Origin: Microtetraspora glauca
GTDB taxonomy: Bacteria; Actinomycetota; Actinomycetes; Streptosporangiales; Streptosporangiaceae
DNA length: 64,000 bases
Reading direction: 5' to 3'
Assembly (NCBI GenBank): GCA_001570385.1
Contig: BBYL01000007.1
Coordinates: forward strand, 806,001-870,000
The notes below the pieces were generated by a model that was given only the letters and a program-made list of their open reading frames with translations, did not search any database and had not been told where the DNA came from. Below, piece by piece: positions 35,271-43,793 of the stretch. A program made the position numbers and the translations under genes. The first letter of the stretch is position 1, and each line of letters opens with the position of its first letter.

Positions 35271-36653
35271 ATGACGGACCCCGACGTTCTCAAGGCCGCA
35301 CAGGACAACCTGTGGATGCATTTCACCCGGCACAGCGCCCACCAGGGCGCCGAAGTGCCGATGATCGTCAAGGGCGAGGGTGCGTACGTCTACGACATCC
35401 ACGGCAAGCGCTATCTCGACGGTCTGGCCGGACTGTTCGTCGTCCAGGTCGGGCACGGCAGGGAGGAGCTCGCCGAGGCCGCCGCGAAGCAGGCGCGTGA
35501 CCTGGCGTTCTTCCCGCTCTGGTCGTACGCCCACCCGAAGGCGGCGGAGCTGGCGCAGCGGCTCGCCGGGATGACCCCCGGAGACCTCAACCGCGTCTTC
35601 TTCACCACCGGCGGCGGCGAGGCCGTGGAGTCGGCGTGGAAGCTCGCCAAGCAGTACTTCAAGATCCAGGGCAAGCCGCTGAAGACCAAGGTCGTCAGCC
35701 GCGCCATCGCCTACCACGGCACGCCGCAGGGCGCGCTGTCCATCACCGGCATCCCGGCGCTGAAGCAGGTCTTCGAGCCGCTGGTGCCCGGCGCCATCAA
35801 GGTGCCCAACACCAACATCTACCGCGCCGACGAGATCACCGGCTTCGCCGGGTCGGACAAGGACCCCGAGGCGTTCGGCCGGTGGGCCGCCGAGGAGGTC
35901 GGCCGGGCCATCGAGATGGAGGGCCCGGACACCGTCGCCGCCGTCTTCGTCGAGCCGGTCCAGAACGCCGGCGGCTGCTTCCCGCCGCCGCCCGGATACT
36001 TCCGGCGCCTGCGCGAGATCTGCGACCAGTACGACGTGCTCCTCGTCTCCGACGAGGTCATCTGCGCCTTCGGGCGCCTCGGCACGATGTTCGGCGGCCA
36101 GAAGTTCGACTACGTGCCGGACATCATCACCTGCGCCAAGGGACTGACCAGCGGTTACGCTCCCATCGGCGCGATGATCGCCTCCGAGCGGCTGTTCGAG
36201 CCGTTCAAGAACGGCACCGAGACGTTCGCCCACGGCTACACCTTCGGCGGCCACCCGGTCGCCTCGGCGGTCGCCCTGGCCAACCTCGACATCTTCGAGC
36301 GCGAGGACCTTCTCGGCCACGTCACCGCCAACGAGCCGGTGTTCCGCGGCACGCTGGAGAAGCTGCTCGACCTGCCGATCGTCGGCGACGTCCGCGGCTC
36401 CGGCTACTTCTACGGGATCGAGCTCGTCAAGGACAAGTCGACCAAGGAGACCTTCAACGAGGACGAGTCGGAGCGGCTGCTTCGCGGCTTCCTCTCCAAG
36501 GCTCTCTACGACGCGGGCCTCTACTGCCGGGCCGACGACCGCGGCGACCCGGTGGTCCAGCTCGCGCCGCCACTGATCTGTGGCCCCAAGGAGTTCGACG
36601 AGATCGAGGGGATCCTCCGCTCGGTGCTCACCGAGGCTTGGGCCCGGCTATGA
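35271..36653 (+). CDS. Class III omega-aminotransferase
   Basis: 460-residue PLP aminotransferase of the omega-amino acid:pyruvate type. The substrate/PLP regions FTTGGGEAVESAWKLAKQY, FVEPVQNAGG, SDEVICAFGRLG and CAKGLTSGYAP with the Schiff-base Lys290 are intact. It probably transfers the amino group of an omega-amino acid or amine to pyruvate, giving alanine. Alanine dehydrogenase follows 30 bp later and would return alanine to pyruvate and ammonia, so the pair forms a nitrogen-recovery cycle. ATG 35271 after GGAAGG is chosen; the 237-bp leader before it is unusually A/T-rich and probably holds the promoter. Confidence 0.88.
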   Translation: MTDPDVLKAAQDNLWMHFTRHSAHQGAEVPMIVKGEGAYVYDIHGKRYLDGLAGLFVVQVGHGREELAEAAAKQARDLAFFPLWSYAHPKAAELAQRLAGMTPGDLNRVFFTTGGGEAVESAWKLAKQYFKIQGKPLKTKVVSRAIAYHGTPQGALSITGIPALKQVFEPLVPGAIKVPNTNIYRADEITGFAGSDKDPEAFGRWAAEEVGRAIEMEGPDTVAAVFVEPVQNAGGCFPPPPGYFRRLREICDQYDVLLVSDEVICAFGRLGTMFGGQKFDYVPDIITCAKGLTSGYAPIGAMIASERLFEPFKNGTETFAHGYTFGGHPVASAVALANLDIFEREDLLGHVTANEPVFRGTLEKLLDLPIVGDVRGSGYFYGIELVKDKSTKETFNEDESERLLRGFLSKALYDAGLYCRADDRGDPVVQLAPPLICGPKEFDEIEGILRSVLTEAWARL

Positions 36654-36683
36654 AACCGTGACCCCATGAAGGGAACCTAGAGC

Positions 36684-37799
36684 ATGAAAATCGGAGTGCC
36701 GGCCGAGGTCAAGAACCACGAGTACCGCGTCGCCGCGACCCCGGCGGGAGTTCACGAACTCGTCCGCCACGGTCACGACGTCCACGTACAGCGTGGTGCC
36801 GGCCTCGGCTCGCACATCACCGACGAGGAGTACCTCGCCGCCGGAGCCAAGATCGTGGACACCGCCGACGCCGTCTGGGGCGAGTCGGAGATGATCCTCA
36901 AGGTCAAGGAGCCGATCGCGGAGGAGTATCACCGCCTGCGCGAGGACCAGGTGCTCTTCACCTATCTCCACCTGGCCGCCTCCCGGCCCTGCACCGACGC
37001 GCTGCTCTCGTCGAAGACGACGGCCATCGCGTACGAGACGGTGCAGGTCGGGAACGGCCTCCCGCTGCTCGCTCCGATGTCGGAGGTGGCGGGCCGGCTC
37101 GCCCCGCAGGTCGGCGCGTACAACCTGATGCGGTTCAACGGCGGGAGGGGCATCCTTCCCGGCGGCGTCCCCGGCGTCTCCCCGGCGAAGGTGGTCGTCA
37201 TCGGCGGCGGCGTCTCCGGCCTCAACGCCGCGCAGATCGCCGTCGGCATGGGGGCCGACGTCACCATCCTCGACATCAGCATCGACCGGCTGCGTTTCAT
37301 CGACGCGATCTACCAGGGCCGGCTGAAGACCGTCGTGTCCAGCGCGTACGCGATCGAGCGGGCCGTGCTCGACGCCGACCTGGTCATCGGCGCGGTCCTC
37401 ATCCCGGGTGCCAAGGCGCCGACGCTGGTGTCCAACGAGCTGGTCTCCCGGATGAAGCCGGGATCCGTGCTCGTCGACATCGCGATCGACCAGGGCGGCT
37501 GCTTCGAGGACTCCCGCCCGACCACCCACGCCGAGCCGACGTTCCAGGTACACGATTCGATCTTCTACTGCGTGGCCAACATGCCGGGTTCGGTGGCGAA
37601 CACCTCGACGTACGCCCTGACCAACGCCACGCTTCCGTACGCGGTGAAGCTGGCCGACCTGGGCTGGCGCGAGGCGCTCCGCGGTGACGCCGCGCTCCGG
37701 CTGGGGCTCAACACCCACGCGGGCCGGATCACCAGCGAGCCGGTGGCGGTGGCGCACGACCTGCCGTTCACCCCGGTCGAGGAGTTCGTCGCCGCCTGA
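36684..37799 (+). CDS. ald: Alanine dehydrogenase
   Basis: 371-residue NAD-dependent enzyme converting L-alanine to pyruvate and ammonium. The N-terminus [17 protein letters not shown] is diagnostic; catalytic residues Lys75 (ILKVKEP) and His96 (TYLHLA) are present, and the nucleotide loop [20 protein letters not shown] lies at about 172-191. Length equals characterised Ald (371). It lies in an operon with the upstream aminotransferase, which would supply alanine. A hairpin terminator follows at 37857. Confidence 0.95.
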   Translation: MKIGVPAEVKNHEYRVAATPAGVHELVRHGHDVHVQRGAGLGSHITDEEYLAAGAKIVDTADAVWGESEMILKVKEPIAEEYHRLREDQVLFTYLHLAASRPCTDALLSSKTTAIAYETVQVGNGLPLLAPMSEVAGRLAPQVGAYNLMRFNGGRGILPGGVPGVSPAKVVVIGGGVSGLNAAQIAVGMGADVTILDISIDRLRFIDAIYQGRLKTVVSSAYAIERAVLDADLVIGAVLIPGAKAPTLVSNELVSRMKPGSVLVDIAIDQGGCFEDSRPTTHAEPTFQVHDSIFYCVANMPGSVANTSTYALTNATLPYAVKLADLGWREALRGDAALRLGLNTHAGRITSEPVAVAHDLPFTPVEEFVAA

Positions 37800-37803
37800 T
37801 CCC

Positions 37804-37851
37804 GTTCACGACTCGGTTCACGACTCGGTTCATGACACGGTTCACGACACG
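37804..37851. repeat. 12-bp tandem repeat, four units
   Basis: Four units of GTTCACGACTCG, the last two with one or two changes (GTTCATGACACG, GTTCACGACACG), in the short space between ald and its terminator. Confidence 0.85.
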
Positions 37852-37856
37852 TTTAT

Positions 37857-37886
37857 GGCGCGGTGCCACGGGGGTGGCGCCGCGCC
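37857..37886. terminator. Strong hairpin between ald and the convergent transporter gene
   Basis: GGCGCGGTGCCAC pairs with GTGGCGCCGCGCC (13 bp, one G-U type mismatch) around a GGGG loop. It probably terminates transcription from both sides. Confidence 0.7.
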
Positions 37887-37912
37887 CCGGTTGACGCTGA
37901 CGGCCCACGGGC

Positions 37913-39007
37913 TCACGGTGCCGTGAAGCGGATGAACCCGGTGTACATCCCCATGCCGCACGCGTAGCGGAGGTCGCCCGGCGGCCGGGACGCCAGCCGT
38001 ACGACGCCCTGGCCGGTCACGGGCAGCACGACGTCGTCGCCGTCCACCGAGACGGTACGGGTGCACCCGTGGTTGTCCCGGGTACGGAAGACGATCTCCA
38101 GCGGTCGGCCGGCCCGGGCCGTGGCGATTCCGGGCCGGAACCCGCGTTCTGTCGCCCAGACCGTGATCTGCTGGACGCCGCCGGGCCCGGCCGACGCGGC
38201 GGTGTTCGCCCGGGTGCCGGCCCCCGCGGCGAGGCCGAACGCGGTGCCCCCGAGTTCGGGCAGCCAACCACCGAGGCGGAGTCCCGACGACACCGTGACG
38301 AGCCCGGCGATGAGCGCGACCACTCCGGTGAGGGCCGCCAGCCGGGTCGAGGAGAGACGGCGCAGCAGCAGCCCGAGCACCGCGAAGGCCGGAGCGGTCC
38401 CGAGGACGAATCCGGCCATCGCCGCCGCGCCCGCGAGCGCCGACCCGGTGGAGACGGCCGCGACCTCCATGCTGATCGTCACGCCGCAGGGAACGAGAAC
38501 CGTGGCCGCGCCCAGCGACAGGCCGCGCCGTGCCGGTGACCTCGCCGCCCACGCGGACGGCCCGGTCGCCCGGACGACAGGACGCGGGTCCGGACGCCCC
38601 GGCGAGCAGCCCGGCGCCTCTCGGCGCCGGAGGAGCCCGATGGCGAAGACCATCACCATGAGCCCGGCCCCGACGAGCAGCGCCGCCCGCACGGGCGCTC
38701 CGAGCCGTACGGCCGAGCCCGCCATGCCGAGCAGCGCACCGGCGAGCGTGTGGGAGGCCAGCCGCCCGGCGAGGAACGCCCCCACCGCGATGGCGTCCGT
38801 CGCCGTCGGCCTCCCGCTTCCGTGACAGGCCGCCGGGGAAGGGGAGCGCGAGGGATCGGGTCCCACCGGCCCCGGTTCCGGGCGCGTGGGCGATCGGGAG
38901 GGTCTGGTCAGGCCGACGAGCAGGCCCCCCTGAACCGCCGTGCACGAGGCGGTGCCCGCCGCGAGGCCCGCGGCGAACCCGCCGGCGAAGAGGGCGACCG
39001 GACCCAC
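37913..39007 (-). CDS. UreH/TauE-like transporter fused to a cupredoxin domain
   Basis: 364-residue protein. Residues about 1-255 form six or so membrane segments of the DsbD_2/UreH-TauE type, opening with FAAGLAAGTASCTAVQGG, whose Cys-containing first helix is typical of the family. Residues about 265-364 form a cupredoxin-like domain with candidate metal ligands in NHGCTRTV and YACGMGMYTG. Such fusions are associated with copper or other metal traffic at the membrane; the ion is inferred. GTG 39007 begins 2 bp after the small Cys-rich gene at 39010, so they form one operon. Confidence 0.7.
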   Translation of the reverse strand: MGPVALFAGGFAAGLAAGTASCTAVQGGLLVGLTRPSRSPTRPEPGPVGPDPSRSPSPAACHGSGRPTATDAIAVGAFLAGRLASHTLAGALLGMAGSAVRLGAPVRAALLVGAGLMVMVFAIGLLRRREAPGCSPGRPDPRPVVRATGPSAWAARSPARRGLSLGAATVLVPCGVTISMEVAAVSTGSALAGAAAMAGFVLGTAPAFAVLGLLLRRLSSTRLAALTGVVALIAGLVTVSSGLRLGGWLPELGGTAFGLAAGAGTRANTAASAGPGGVQQITVWATERGFRPGIATARAGRPLEIVFRTRDNHGCTRTVSVDGDDVVLPVTGQGVVRLASRPPGDLRYACGMGMYTGFIRFTAP

Positions 39008-39009
39008 GT

Positions 39010-39210
39010 TCAGGTGACGAGAGCCAGGTCGTCCAGCGTGCCGTTCTTCGCGGCCTCGACGATGGACCCGAACTGGTCGAGGCTCATCTCCACCCGTTGC
39101 CCGAAATCATCGGTGATGACCACTTGACGGTCCGGCGGAGCGGACGAGTCGACGAAGAGCTCCGGGCAGCCGCAGCTGCAGTTGCCGCAGAAACGCGCGA
39201 TGGATCTCAC
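39010..39210 (-). CDS. Small Cys-rich protein, unassigned
   Basis: 66-residue protein with a tight cysteine cluster near the N-terminus, CGNCSCGCPEL (C8, C11, C13, C15), then an acidic region VVITDDFGQRVEMSLDQF. The spacing suggests a metal site or an iron-sulfur centre; the family is not recognised. GTG 39210 has a perfect AAGGAGG upstream, so it is a real gene. It sits 2 bp from the transporter-cupredoxin gene, and a role in handling the same metal is plausible. Confidence 0.7.
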   Translation of the reverse strand: MRSIARFCGNCSCGCPELFVDSSAPPDRQVVITDDFGQRVEMSLDQFGSIVEAAKNGTLDDLALVT

Positions 39211-39290
39211 AGCGTCCTCCTTGAGGCGTGTCTACTCGCGCAACGTAACGTGGTGACCCGAGGACGACCAGTAACAGTTCGGTGGCCCCG

Positions 39291-40058
39291 TCAGGACATC
39301 ACCCGGCCTCCCGCGACGTCGATGGTCAACCCGGTGAGCCAGGACGAGGCGTCCGACGCGAGGAACAACGTCGCGTCGGCGACGTCCTCCGGCGTGCCGA
39401 GGCGGCGCAGCGGGTGCAGCGCGGCGACCTGCTCCTGCGCCTCGGGCGACATGTGCCGGGCCGTCCTCTCCGTCCGTACGGCCGAGGGCGACACGCAGTT
39501 GACGCGGACGCCGTACGGTCCGGTCTCGGCGGCGACGTGCCTGGTCAGCATGACGATCCCGGCCTTCGCGGCGGCGTAAGGCGCGGGAGCCTGGCTGGCC
39601 TGGCGGCCCGCCGTCGAGGCCATCGTGATGATCGAGCCGGACCGGCGTTCCTTCATCCCGGGCAGGAAGCTCTTGAGCACCAGGAAGGTGGCCGTCAGGT
39701 TGCCGTCGACGCTGGAGTGCCATTCCTCCTCGGTCAGCCGCTCGATCGGCCCCGGTGGAGCGATGCCGCCGCCCGCGAAGACCGCGAGGATCTCCACGGG
39801 TCCCAGCGTGCTCTCCGTGTGGCCGCGCATGGCCTCGACGGCGGCGAAATCGGTGGAGTCCGCGGCGAACCCGTCGGCCGTGCCACCCGCGGCCGCGATC
39901 CCCTTCACCGTCGCGTCGATGGCCGCGCTGTCCCGCCCGTTGACGAGTACCTTCGCTCCGCTCATCGCCAGCGCGTACGCGGTCGCCGCGCCGATGCCGC
40001 GCGATCCTCCGGTGACGACGGCCACCTTGCCCTGCAGGTCGGGATAGATCCGGTTCAT
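39291..40058 (-). CDS. Short-chain dehydrogenase/reductase
   Basis: 255-residue classical SDR. NAD(P)-binding TGGSRGIG (about 16-23), an AGGG motif in place of NNAG, catalytic Ser in MASTAGR, the YxxxK pair in PYAAAKAG, and the C-terminal LASDASSWLTGLTIDVAGG. Arg/Asn residues after the second strand (VNGRDS) suggest NADPH. The substrate cannot be deduced; it is the type often called 3-oxoacyl-ACP reductase-like. The neighbours give no pathway clue. Confidence 0.85.
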   Translation of the reverse strand: MNRIYPDLQGKVAVVTGGSRGIGAATAYALAMSGAKVLVNGRDSAAIDATVKGIAAAGGTADGFAADSTDFAAVEAMRGHTESTLGPVEILAVFAGGGIAPPGPIERLTEEEWHSSVDGNLTATFLVLKSFLPGMKERRSGSIITMASTAGRQASQAPAPYAAAKAGIVMLTRHVAAETGPYGVRVNCVSPSAVRTERTARHMSPEAQEQVAALHPLRRLGTPEDVADATLFLASDASSWLTGLTIDVAGGRVMS

Positions 40059-40394
40059 GACGGCCCCCTAGGCCTTCGATCGGTACGAGTGGACGGCTCC
40101 CAGCCTGTCTTCTCCGATCGGTTCGGACGTCCCCGGAGCGGATCATCCCCGTCTACCGTTCCGGTGGTGTTCCGCCCGCCCGCCCGTACTCCGCCCGTTG
40201 TACGCCTTGTCGCACAGGGTTACCGGCCGCACACTGCCGTGATCGATGTTCCGTTCCTGGGGCGGAAGGGCGAATAAACGCGCCGAGCCGGGCTCCCGGC
40301 TGTGCGGGGGTTCCCGGCTCCACGACTTCCGGCTTCCTGGGATGCCGACCGAAAGTGAGGGACCGAGGTGGGCGTGGCCGTGTGGAAGCGGCGC
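40059..40394. other. Gene-free interval with a possible hairpin
   Basis: No convincing gene was seen in these 336 bp. An inverted repeat GAGCCGGG/CCCGGCTC with an inner AGCCGGG-CT-CCCGGCT lies around 40284-40322 and could terminate the PAP2 transcript arriving from the right. The promoter of the SDR gene must also lie here. Confidence 0.4.
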
Positions 40395-41042
40395 TCATCG
40401 CCTATGAAGCGGGACTGACCTATCCGTCCTGGTGTCGCTGAGCAGGGCGCGCAGGGCGGTCAGCCCTCGCGCCCACCCGGCCAGCGAGGTCACGGGCACG
40501 GACACGGCCAGCATGAACAGGGGTGCCGCGATCACGCCCAGCAGGATTCCGGCGACGACGTCATGCGGGAAGTGCACGCCGACGAAGACGCGGGAGAACG
40601 CCCCGAGTACGGCGAGGACCGTCACGTACGGCAGGGTGCGGCGCCAGGCGACGACCAGGGCCGCGGCGGCCGCGGCGACGAGCGTCGAGTGGTTGCTCGG
40701 CAGGGACCAGTCCCCGAGCGGCGGGCACTGGGCGATCGTGACGACGTCGTGCACGATCCGGCAGGGCCGGTCCTCCCGGATGAAGGTCTTGATCACCTCG
40801 CTGGCGACGTACGCCACCACCATCGCGACGGGCGCGAGCAGCGCCAGGGCCATCGTGCGGTCGTCCCGCCTCCTGGCCCGCCACCACGCGCCCAGGAAAA
40901 GCACGGCGAAGACGAAGAGCACTCCGTCCGTCCCGACCTCGGCCAGTTTCTGGAACCAGTGCGGGGTGCTCCCGGCGAACTCGACGATGTCCCGGTACCA
41001 CTCCGCGCTGATGTCGGGAATGTCATCGAACTGGTTGTTCAT
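40395..41042 (-). CDS. PAP2-family membrane phosphatase
   Basis: 215-residue membrane phosphatase with the three PAP2 motifs: KTFIREDRPC (about 85-94), PSNHS (about 114-118) and SRVFVGVHFPHDV (about 148-160, catalytic His). About five membrane segments. Members remove phosphate from lipid phosphates at the membrane, for example undecaprenyl diphosphate. Because the window encodes decaprenyl-phospho-arabinose synthesis, the missing phospho-DPR phosphatase is one possible identity, but distance and length give no proof. ATG 41042 after GGAGAAG. Confidence 0.85.
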   Translation of the reverse strand: MNNQFDDIPDISAEWYRDIVEFAGSTPHWFQKLAEVGTDGVLFVFAVLFLGAWWRARRRDDRTMALALLAPVAMVVAYVASEVIKTFIREDRPCRIVHDVVTIAQCPPLGDWSLPSNHSTLVAAAAAALVVAWRRTLPYVTVLAVLGAFSRVFVGVHFPHDVVAGILLGVIAAPLFMLAVSVPVTSLAGWARGLTALRALLSDTRTDRSVPLHRR

Positions 41043-41162
41043 GTGTTCTTCTCCGTGCCGTAACCGATCATTAACCGATCACAGGACAGTACGGCCATTT
41101 GGGAGTAACGCGGTCATCCGAGGTCGTGGGTTGGGGTTGACTTCGTCGATGCCGCCGGGCCG

Positions 41163-41825
41163 TCAGAGCCAGCCCGGCCGGACCAGCCCGGACTCGTACG
41201 CGATCACGACGAGCTGGGCGCGGTCGCGGGCGCGGAGCTTCATCATCGTGCGGCTGACATGGGTCTTGGCGGTCGCCGGCGACATGAACAGCGTGCCCGC
41301 GATCTCGTCGTTGGTCATGCCCGTGCCGACCAGGCCGAGGACCTCGCGTTCCCGGTCGGTCAGCACGTCCAGCTCCCGCGCCGCCCCGGGGGACTTCGCC
41401 CTGGCGGCGTACTCGCCGATGAGGCGGCGGGTCACGCTCGGCGACAGCAGCGCGTCTCCGGACGCGACCACCCGGACCGCCTGGATGAGCTCCGCGGGTT
41501 CGGTGTCCTTGACCAGGAAGCCGCTCGCGCCGTTCCGCAGGGCCTCGAAGACGTATTCGTCCAGCTCGAACGTCGTCAGCATGATGATCCTCGTGGCGTC
41601 GAGCGAGGCGTCGGCGCCGATCGTCTTCGTGGCGGTCAGGCCGTCCGTGCCGGGCATCCGGATGTCCATCAGCACCACGTCGGGGTGGAGCTCCCGCGCC
41701 AGCCGTACGGCCTCCGCGCCGTCTCCGGCCTCGCCCACCACGGTCATGCCGTCCTGGGCGTCGAGCAGGGCGCGGAACCCGGCCCGGACCAGCGCCTGGT
41801 CGTCGGCCAGCACGATCGTGATCAC
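41163..41825 (-). CDS. NarL/LuxR-family response regulator
   Basis: 220-residue two-component regulator. Receiver domain (about 1-120) with the acidic pair ADDQ, phospho-acceptor Asp in DVVLMDIRMPG (about 53) and the Lys in LVKD (about 104); LuxR-type helix-turn-helix (about 150-215: LTDREREVLGLVGTGMTNDE, TAKTHVSRTMMKL). The start is GTG 41825, overlapping the kinase stop as GTGA; a longer open frame upstream is only the kinase gene read out of phase. Regulated genes are not evident nearby. Confidence 0.92.
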   Translation of the reverse strand: MITIVLADDQALVRAGFRALLDAQDGMTVVGEAGDGAEAVRLARELHPDVVLMDIRMPGTDGLTATKTIGADASLDATRIIMLTTFELDEYVFEALRNGASGFLVKDTEPAELIQAVRVVASGDALLSPSVTRRLIGEYAARAKSPGAARELDVLTDREREVLGLVGTGMTNDEIAGTLFMSPATAKTHVSRTMMKLRARDRAQLVVIAYESGLVRPGWL

Positions 41826-42976
41826 TTGGGCTCCTCGTCGGACGGTGCGGGCAGGGGAAGCGTCGCGGAGACGCGGAAACCGCCCTCGGCCCGCGGTCCG
41901 GCCGACAACGACCCGCCCAGCGCGGCGGCCCGCTCGCGCATGCCGGGGATGCCGTTGCCGCCGCCGAGACCGGGTACGGCCTTCGCCGCGCCCGCGCCGT
42001 CGTCCTCGACGAGGACGGCCAGTTCGCGGCGGCCGTACGAGATCCGGAGGGCCACCCGGGAGCCGGGGGCGTGGCGGGTGATGTTGGTGAGGGACTCCTG
42101 GACGATCCGGTATCCGGCCCGGTTGACGCCGGGCGGCACGGCCCTGACGTCGCCGTCGATCGTGACGTTCACCCGCAGGCCGCTGCGCTCGACCAGCTCG
42201 TCCAGCCGGTCCATCCCGGCGGTGGGGGAGCGCGGCGCGTCGTCCCGCAGGACGCTGAGCACGCCGCGCATCTCCGTCAGCACGTCCTTGGACGCCTGCT
42301 TGATCGTGGCGAGGGCCGTGCGCGCCTGCTCGGGATGGTCGTCGATCAGGTGCAGGGCGGTGGACGCCTGGACGTGGATCAGCGAGATGTTGTGCGCGAG
42401 GACGTCGTGCAGTTCCTGGGCCATGCTGAGCCGCTCCTCGCTGGCCTGGCGCCTGGACTCCTCGGCGGCCACCCGTTCCCGCTCGATCAGCCGCCCGCGC
42501 CTGGCCCGGTAGAACTCCGCGACGGTGAGGGTGAGCAGCAGGAACGCCGCGACCGCCGTGTGGTGGAACCAGCCCTGCGGCTCGGGGATGAGCCAGGTGG
42601 CGTACGCGACGAAGAACAGGAACGTGGCGCCCCCGGCGAGCCACGCGGCCAGGCGGTGCCCGGAGACGATCGCCGAGAAGAGCACGACCGCCGGGCTGAT
42701 GAACACCGGGCCGTAGGCGAAGTCCAGCAGCAGGTACACCCAGGTGGCGGCCAGCGTGGCCAGTAGGGCGCCGATCGGGAACCGGCGGCGCACGGCGAGG
42801 GCGAGCGGCCCCACGAGCAGCAGCGCGTAGCCGCGCCAGTCCAGCGGCACCCGGCCGAGCCTCTCGACCGAGACCTGGCCGTATTCCGCGCCGCGCGATC
42901 CGAGCGTCTGGGCGACCGCCACGGTCAGCGGCAGGACGCACTGAGCCAGGTGGTGCCATCGGGAGCGGTTGCGCAC
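41822..42976 (-). CDS. NarL-type sensor histidine kinase
   Basis: 384-residue membrane sensor kinase: four to five membrane segments in the first 150 residues, a HisKA_3 dimerisation domain with the phospho-acceptor His in AQELHDVLAHNISLI (about 191-205), and a HATPase domain with DDGAGAAK and GNGIPGMRERAAALGG. It phosphorylates the coupled response regulator. The membrane part has little outside loop, so it may sense the membrane itself. GTG 42976. Confidence 0.9.
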   Translation of the reverse strand: MRNRSRWHHLAQCVLPLTVAVAQTLGSRGAEYGQVSVERLGRVPLDWRGYALLLVGPLALAVRRRFPIGALLATLAATWVYLLLDFAYGPVFISPAVVLFSAIVSGHRLAAWLAGGATFLFFVAYATWLIPEPQGWFHHTAVAAFLLLTLTVAEFYRARRGRLIERERVAAEESRRQASEERLSMAQELHDVLAHNISLIHVQASTALHLIDDHPEQARTALATIKQASKDVLTEMRGVLSVLRDDAPRSPTAGMDRLDELVERSGLRVNVTIDGDVRAVPPGVNRAGYRIVQESLTNITRHAPGSRVALRISYGRRELAVLVEDDGAGAAKAVPGLGGGNGIPGMRERAAALGGSLSAGPRAEGGFRVSATLPLPAPSDEEPK

Positions 42977-43109
42977 ATCAGCACGCTAGCCAGTACGGCC
43001 GACCACTTCATCCGCCCGGCGCCGGAGCGTGGACTACACCGCCGGGAGTAGTCGCGGCCTCCAGGTATGTTGAGGATTCAACCATTTTGTGCATGCGGTA
43101 AGGAGCATT

Positions 43110-43691
43110 ATGTCCAGGCCGATTCTCCAGATCATCGTGGCGAGCACCCGTCCCGGCCGGGTCGGCCTGCCGGTGGCCGAGTGGTTCCGTGACCGCGCCG
43201 TCGCCCAGGGCGTCTTCGACGTCGAGGTCGTGGACCTCGCCGAGGTCGACCTGCCGTTCATGAACGAGCCGCACCACCCGCGGCTCCGGCAGTACGTCCA
43301 CCAGCACACCAAGGAGTGGAGCGCGACGGTCGAGCGGGCCGACGCGTTCGTGCTCGTCACCCCCGAGTACAACCACAGCTTCAACGCGGTGCTGAAGAAC
43401 GCGCTGGACTACCTGCACGGCGAGTGGCAGTACAAGCCGGTCGGCTTCGTCAGCTACGGCGGCGTGTCCGCGGGCACCCGGGCCGTGCAGATGCTCAAGC
43501 AGATCGTCTCCGGGCTGAAGATGCTGCCCGTCGTCGAGGCGGTCGCCATCCCGTTCGTCCGGGAGTTCGTCGACGAGGAGGGGCGCGTGCGGCCCAACGA
43601 CGTCATGAACCAGTCGGCCGACGCGATGCTCGCCGAGATCGCCCGGCTCGCCCCGGCGTTCCACAGCCTGCGGGCGCCCTCGGCTCCCTGA
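43110..43691 (+). CDS. NADPH-dependent FMN reductase-like protein
   Basis: 193-residue flavodoxin-like protein. The FMN phosphate loop is IVASTRPGRVG (about 8-18), the isoalloxazine region TPEYNHSFNAVLKNALDYL (about 90-108) and SYGGVSAGTRA follow. Homologues reduce quinones, azo dyes or flavins with NAD(P)H. It stands alone, divergent from the kinase gene. ATG 43110 is preceded by AAGGAG; an upstream ATG 43089 lacks a site. Confidence 0.88.
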   Translation: MSRPILQIIVASTRPGRVGLPVAEWFRDRAVAQGVFDVEVVDLAEVDLPFMNEPHHPRLRQYVHQHTKEWSATVERADAFVLVTPEYNHSFNAVLKNALDYLHGEWQYKPVGFVSYGGVSAGTRAVQMLKQIVSGLKMLPVVEAVAIPFVREFVDEEGRVRPNDVMNQSADAMLAEIARLAPAFHSLRAPSAP

Positions 43692-43793
43692 GTCGAGCCC
43701 GCCGTCCGCGGTCGGCCGTTGGCCGGATGCGGACAACGCCATGGCCGTTCCTGACTCGCTCAGTCATGCTGGAGTGATCTGTGGAGGTCGCTC

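Noticed and set aside
41829..42959. N-terminal extension of the response regulator across the kinase gene
   Set aside because: It is the kinase gene read out of frame; the receiver domain begins at GTG 41825.
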